Source: Chloroflexota bacterium (GTDB lineage Bacteria; Chloroflexota; Anaerolineae; UBA1429). From it: a stretch of DNA of 10,726 nt. The stretch lies in assembly GCA_014360745.1 (NCBI GenBank), contig JACIWY010000044.1, forward strand, positions 3,176-13,901. Reading direction: 5' to 3'. The notes below the pieces were generated by a model. It searched no databases. It was not told where the DNA came from and saw only the letters and a program-made list of their open reading frames with translations. The position numbers and the translations under genes were made by a program. The first letter of the stretch is position 1. Each line of letters begins with the position of its first letter. Of the stretch, positions 7,369 to 10,726 are shown piece by piece.

Positions 7369-7898
7369 GTGATCGATCCTGGGTTATCAGGGCGCGTTGC
7401 CTTGGTCACAGGCGCTAATCATGGTATAGGAGCGGCGACGGCTCGGGCGCTCGCCCAGCAGGGCGCCCGAGTCTTTTTAACTTTTCTGCGCCAGTCGTTG
7501 CCGACGAGCGCAGATCCGGATCGCTTTGCAAGCCGGCCCGAAGAGCCTCCTGGTGAATTGCGCTATAGGGCTAACCAAGCTCTGTCGATGGAGCTTCGTG
7601 CTTTCCCGGCGAGATCTCGTATGGCGCCAGCAAGCATGCTCTAGAGAGCTACAGCCGCTCCGCTGCCCAAGAGTTGGGGCAGTATGGTGTAACGGTTAAC
7701 GTCGTCTCACCGGGTCCGGTACAAACGGGATGGATCACATCCCAACTCGAGGCGTCTGAAGTGCCTCATATCCCCCTAGGCCGCATTGGCCATCCGGATG
7801 ACGTGGCCGATGTGATCGTCTTTTTGGCCTCTCATCAAGCTCGCCGGGTTACCGGGCAGTTGATCTATGTGGGCGGCGGCCATGTAATGCCGCTTTAA
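7369..7898 (+). pseudogene. Short-chain dehydrogenase/reductase (SDR), broken by internal deletion and frame change
   Basis: The 5' part (GTG at 7369 after AAGGGCG at 7357-7363) encodes a classical SDR start: GRVALVTGANHGIGAATA, with the nucleotide-binding TGxxxGxG motif at residues 14-21, continuing to about GELRYRANQA. That frame then runs into unrelated residues and stops at 7644. The 3' part is in another frame from about 7575 to 7898. It contains GEISYGASKHALESYS with the catalytic YxxxK (Y at 7620-7622), NVVSPGPVQTGW, and the usual C-terminus ending in GGGHVMPL. The catalytic tyrosine falls only about 84 codons from the start, where family members have it near 150-165, and the NNAG strand is missing. 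About 70-80 codons are therefore lost, not just a base. The whole gene would have been a cytoplasmic NAD(P)-dependent oxidoreductase, probably acting on a sugar or derivative. A GTG at 7342 lengthens the frame but has no ribosome site. A sequencing or assembly fault is possible. Confidence 0.8.
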
Positions 7899-7918
7899 CC
7901 GACGGGGGCTGTGCTCAG

Positions 7919-7954
7919 AGGCAACGCAGTGCCTGTCAGCAGATACTCTCAGGC
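7919..7954. other. Two overlapping, mutually exclusive short hairpins
   Basis: AGGCA (7919-7923) can pair with TGCCT (7930-7934), and GCCTG (7931-7935) can pair with CAGGC (7950-7954). They share bases, so only one can form. Neither is followed by a T-run. This may be chance or a weak end to the operon transcript. Confidence 0.25.
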
Positions 7955-7959
7955 CCACC

Positions 7960-7980
7960 AGAAAATGAGCGTCGTTTTCT
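7960..7980 (+). terminator. Hairpin with U-rich descending arm, possible weak terminator
   Basis: AGAAAATGA (7960-7968) pairs with TCGTTTTCT (7972-7980) over nine pairs including one G-U, with a GCG loop. The descending arm holds four T's but no T-run follows the stem. It sits 62 bases after the dehydrogenase remnant and before the next promoter, where an operon end is expected. Confidence 0.4.
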
Positions 7981-8029
7981 AGCGTATTTACCCCAAGGCC
8001 CAACACGTATGTACCCCGCTCGCGCTTTG

Positions 8030-8038
8030 TGCTATCAT
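8030..8038 (+). promoter_or_regulatory. Extended -10 promoter of the aminotransferase gene
   Basis: TGCTATCAT is a TGn-extended -10 element, with five of six bases matching TATAAT. A -35 box at the usual spacing (8010-8015, TGTACC) is poor, which is acceptable for an extended -10 promoter. The expected transcript start near 8045 gives a leader of about 35 bases containing the ribosome site GAGGAGA at 8066-8072, 7 bases before the ATG. Confidence 0.6.
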
Positions 8039-8079
8039 AGAGCCACGCATCCGACCGACGAACGCGAGGAGACAGACAC

Positions 8080-9450
8080 ATGGTTCAGAAACGTGTCGAT
8101 TATCAGGCGCTGGCCCGTTCCGATCAGCGACACCTGCTTCACCCCCTGCACCACCCCAGCCAACACCAAGGCGCGCCCATTTGGGTTGCGGGAGAGGGCG
8201 CGATAATGCGCGACGTCCATGGGCGCGAGTTCCTCGATGGCCTAGGGGGCTTGTGGAACGTCAACGTCGGCCACGGGCGCCGGGAGCTGGCCGAGGCGGC
8301 GGCGCAGCAGATGAGCACATTGGCCTATTGCTCCTCTTACGCCGGCTCGGCCAATGTGCCCGCTATCCGCCTCGCCGAACGATTGGCCGAGCTGGCCTAC
8401 CCCAGCCTCAACACCGTCTATTTCGCCAGTGGCGGCGCCGAGTCTAATGAGAGCGCCTTCAAGACCGCCCGCTTTTACTGGAAGGCCCGGGGCAAGCCCG
8501 ACAAGGTCAAGGTGATCTCGCGCTACTATGCCTATCACGGCGTCACGCTGGCCACGATGAGCGCCACCGGCATGCCCGCCTACTGGCCCATGTTCGAGCC
8601 GCGGGTGCCCGGCTTTGTGCATATCGACCCGCCCTATTCCTATTATTTCAACAAGGCCAAACCGGGCGAGACGGTTGGCCAGGCCGCCGCCCGTCTTTTA
8701 GAAGAGGCCATCCTGCGCGAGGGGCCCGACACGGTGGCCGCCTTTATCGCCGAGCCGGTGCAGGGCGCCGGGGGCGTCATCGTCCCGCCCGACGACTATT
8801 TTCCCCAGGTGCGCGAGATCTGCTCGCGTTACGACGTCCTCCTCATCGCCGACGAGGTGATCACCGGCTTTGGCCGCACGGGCGAATGGTTTGCCTTGAC
8901 CCATTGGGACATCGAGCCCGACATCATGTCTTTCGCCAAGGGGGTGACGAGCGGCTATCTGCCTCTGGGCGGGATCCTCATCTCCGACGAGATCGCCGAG
9001 GTCATCAACGGCGTCCCGCCGGAGCGGCGCTGGATGCACGCCTACACCTACTCCGGCCATCCGACCTGTTGCGCCGTGGGTCTCAAGAACCTGGAGATCA
9101 TCGAGCGCGAAGGATTGGTGCAACGCGCGGCGGAGGGAGGCAAGCGCCTGCTGCAAGGCCTCTCGACGCTGTACAGCCTGCCGGCGGTGGGCGAGGTGCG
9201 CGGCCTGGGCATGATGGCCGCCGTCGAGCTGGTGGCCGATCGCGAGGTCAAAAAGCCCTTCGATCCGGCGCAAAAGGTCGGCGAGCGGGTATACCGGGCC
9301 ATGTTCGAACGCGGCCTCTTTACCCGCACGCGCGGCGATGTCATCTGCCTGGCCCCGCCATTGGTGACCACCGATGCCCAGCTAGACCGCATCGTGCAGA
9401 TCGTGGGCGAGGCCATCGAGGCAGCGGTGCCTTCGGAGGTGCGCGCCTGA
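8080..9450 (+). CDS. Class III PLP-dependent aminotransferase (omega-aminotransferase)
   Basis: This 456-residue cytoplasmic fold-type I enzyme has the full length for the family. It moves an amino group from an amine or omega-amino acid to an acceptor such as pyruvate. Visible landmarks are GREFLDGLGGLWNVNVGHG in the N-terminal region, SGGAESNESAFK binding the cofactor phosphate, and AYHGVT with Y152 stacking on the ring. AEPVQGAGG follows, then ADEVITGFGR with D258 contacting the pyridine nitrogen, and SFAKGVTSGYLPLGG with the Schiff-base lysine K287. The TYSGHPT motif and a C-terminal APPLVTT block complete it. The pattern fits the beta-alanine, taurine or putrescine:pyruvate aminotransferase group; the donor cannot be chosen from sequence alone. 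It has its own promoter (8030-8038) and ribosome site, so it is not part of the sugar operon. Its codons are richer in G and C than the genes to its left. It ends 32 bases from the convergent gene with no clear terminator between. Confidence 0.93.
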   Translation: MVQKRVDYQALARSDQRHLLHPLHHPSQHQGAPIWVAGEGAIMRDVHGREFLDGLGGLWNVNVGHGRRELAEAAAQQMSTLAYCSSYAGSANVPAIRLAERLAELAYPSLNTVYFASGGAESNESAFKTARFYWKARGKPDKVKVISRYYAYHGVTLATMSATGMPAYWPMFEPRVPGFVHIDPPYSYYFNKAKPGETVGQAAARLLEEAILREGPDTVAAFIAEPVQGAGGVIVPPDDYFPQVREICSRYDVLLIADEVITGFGRTGEWFALTHWDIEPDIMSFAKGVTSGYLPLGGILISDEIAEVINGVPPERRWMHAYTYSGHPTCCAVGLKNLEIIEREGLVQRAAEGGKRLLQGLSTLYSLPAVGEVRGLGMMAAVELVADREVKKPFDPAQKVGERVYRAMFERGLFTRTRGDVICLAPPLVTTDAQLDRIVQIVGEAIEAAVPSEVRA

Positions 9451-9482
9451 GCCCGTCTCCGCCAACCGATCGATCCGCGCCT

Positions 9483-10726
9483 TTACCAGCCCTCGGAAAA
9501 AATCAAGCGGCCGAAGCGCTGCGGCGTGTGGTAATCGATGAGGCCGGGCGGCGACCAAGCCGAGTACTCGTCGCCCTCCGGCCCTCGATCGATGCGATAG
9601 AGGTTCATATGCCACACATCGCCGGGGCGAGGGGGCAGGTTGGGCGCCGTGGCGAAATCGGCCATGGGGATGGCCATCTCCACCGTCCAGGAGCGATCAC
9701 GGCTGTCCCGCCGGGTGGGATCGCCATCCACCAGCACGGCTGTCCGCAACCCCCGGCTGTCCCAATCCCACAGCCCCTTGCGGCGTCCGTCGCGGTTCAA
9801 CATGAACAGATCCAGGACGGCGTTCAACGGGTTTACTTCGATCTCGACATAACCGTAATCGTCACGATCGGCGTCAATAAAGACCTCGACGACCTCTTGA
9901 TTATAGATATCCTGGTCACGGCGGGTGGTGACGCCCCAGATCGACGTATCCTCGCAATAAAAGCCGACATAGAGATGGTCATCATCCCACAGGAGCCGGG
10001 CCACCGTGCGCTGGCGAGGCCTGCCTCCCGAATCGGCGAGACGGAGCTCCACCGGCACGGCTTTGCCCCAATCGGGCTCGTCCAAGCGGCCATCGACGAC
10101 GATGGGGCCACTCGCCCGCATGCAGACGTATTCGGGCCGGACAAAAGCTGTAGGCCGTTCATCCGGCCGCGGCTGGCGCCGCCCGGCGATGGGCTGCAGT
10201 TCATCGACTTCCGCCAGCGCGATGCCCGATTCCCCGGCCACGCTATAGAGCAGATAAAGACGGCCTCCCTCGATGTAGAGGGCTGGGTCGCGAAGCTGGC
10301 GGACGCGCTCGTTGATCGGCCCTCGTTGCGAGGGCTGCAGGGGGCAGTCGGCGCCCTCATAGTCGCACTCCGGACGCAGCACGACGACCGGCTCCGAGGC
10401 TTGCCAGCATTCCCACGCCGGCGTAAGGTCTACCGTCGCCAGCAAAATCGATTCGGGGCAATCGCCGGCGTTGGAATAAAAGACATAGAGCACGTCGTCG
10501 CGCACCAACACCGCGCTATGGCGCATGTCGGGGGTAAAAAGCTGTGGGCCGCGCTCAAAGCCGGTCAACCCATCGCGCGAGCGGTAGAACAGGCCGGGCA
10601 TGGTCAGCGCGTAAATGCTATCGCGCCAGCGGAAGGCGCGCAGGTAGGGGTTGCCCAGGATTTCGGGCCGGGCGCGAAAGTGCAGCCCATCGTCCGAGAG
10701 GGCCACGCGCGAACGCTGCCCCCCTT
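9483..10726 (-). CDS. Glycosidase-like beta-propeller fused to CBM9-like domain (5' end outside window)
   Basis: The frame is open through the right edge, so the N-terminus is missing; 413 residues are visible. Numbering from the GTG at 10706, the first ~190 residues look like blades of a five-bladed propeller of the GH43/GH32/GH68 type. They hold repeats such as GLFYRSRDGL, VLYVFYSNAG, and RQLRDPALYIEGGRLYLLYS, with an RDP motif and a preceding YEG. From about residue 213 comes a CBM9-like carbohydrate-binding domain: VVDGRLDEPDWGKA, DDDHLYVGFYCED, VVEVFIDAD, DYGYVEIEVNP, and the ending QRFGRLIFSEGW. Such CBM9-like domains often end sugar-active proteins. The first blade, which carries the usual catalytic aspartate, lies outside the window, so activity cannot be judged. 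Whether it is secreted is unknown for the same reason. A GTG at 10706 could be read as a start, but in-frame codons upstream (GGQRSR) continue to the edge. It runs convergent to the aminotransferase. Confidence 0.7.
   Translation of the reverse strand, partial: GGQRSRVALSDDGLHFRARPEILGNPYLRAFRWRDSIYALTMPGLFYRSRDGLTGFERGPQLFTPDMRHSAVLVRDDVLYVFYSNAGDCPESILLATVDLTPAWECWQASEPVVVLRPECDYEGADCPLQPSQRGPINERVRQLRDPALYIEGGRLYLLYSVAGESGIALAEVDELQPIAGRRQPRPDERPTAFVRPEYVCMRASGPIVVDGRLDEPDWGKAVPVELRLADSGGRPRQRTVARLLWDDDHLYVGFYCEDTSIWGVTTRRDQDIYNQEVVEVFIDADRDDYGYVEIEVNPLNAVLDLFMLNRDGRRKGLWDWDSRGLRTAVLVDGDPTRRDSRDRSWTVEMAIPMADFATAPNLPPRPGDVWHMNLYRIDRGPEGDEYSAWSPPGLIDYHTPQRFGRLIFSEGW

Noticed and set aside
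8242..9273. Long - strand open frames opposite the aminotransferase
   Set aside because: High G+C coding sequence leaves few stops on the other strand; the translations are low-complexity and resemble no family.

Overview
The window is a fragment of a bacterial chromosome. It carries most of a carbohydrate-uptake and breakdown operon on the + strand, followed by a separate aminotransferase gene and a convergent partial sugar-associated gene at the right edge. Gene style suggests a member of the Chloroflexota (Anaerolineae-like): CUT1 sugar permeases beside several signal-less glycosidases, an omega-aminotransferase of a type I associate with that phylum, and a TGnTATCAT promoter. This assignment comes from recall of protein families and was not tested by a search.

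Left part (1-2618): the 3' end of a GH42-type beta-galactosidase, then the two inner-membrane permeases of a CUT1 sugar ABC importer. The solute-binding protein and the ATPase are not in the window. A strong hairpin followed by five T's (2656-2698) lies between the importer and the next genes and probably terminates or attenuates transcription.

Middle part (2745-7333): three tandem paralogs of about 440-450 residues. All are clan GH-A enzymes that resemble beta-agarases (GH50-like), with both catalytic glutamates visible and no signal peptide. The middle paralog has altered residues beside the catalytic acid/base. Between the first and second lies a 5'-truncated fourth GH-A gene that starts inside the stop codon of the first paralog. 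After the third lies a short-chain dehydrogenase gene broken by an internal deletion and a frame change. The most coherent reading is a locus that imports beta-linked galacto-oligosaccharides (or a related modified glycan) and trims them in the cytoplasm with several related enzymes, some of the set having decayed.

Right part (7899-10726): a 181-base intergenic region with hairpins and an extended -10 promoter, then a complete class III PLP aminotransferase (8080-9450). It is followed tail-to-tail on the - strand by a partial protein with a glycosidase-like beta-propeller and a CBM9-like domain. Sampled lines here are richer in G+C than sampled lines in the operon to the left, so the boundary near 7.9-8.08 kb is both a transcriptional and a compositional border. 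No RNA genes, CRISPR arrays, insertion sequences or attachment sites were seen.
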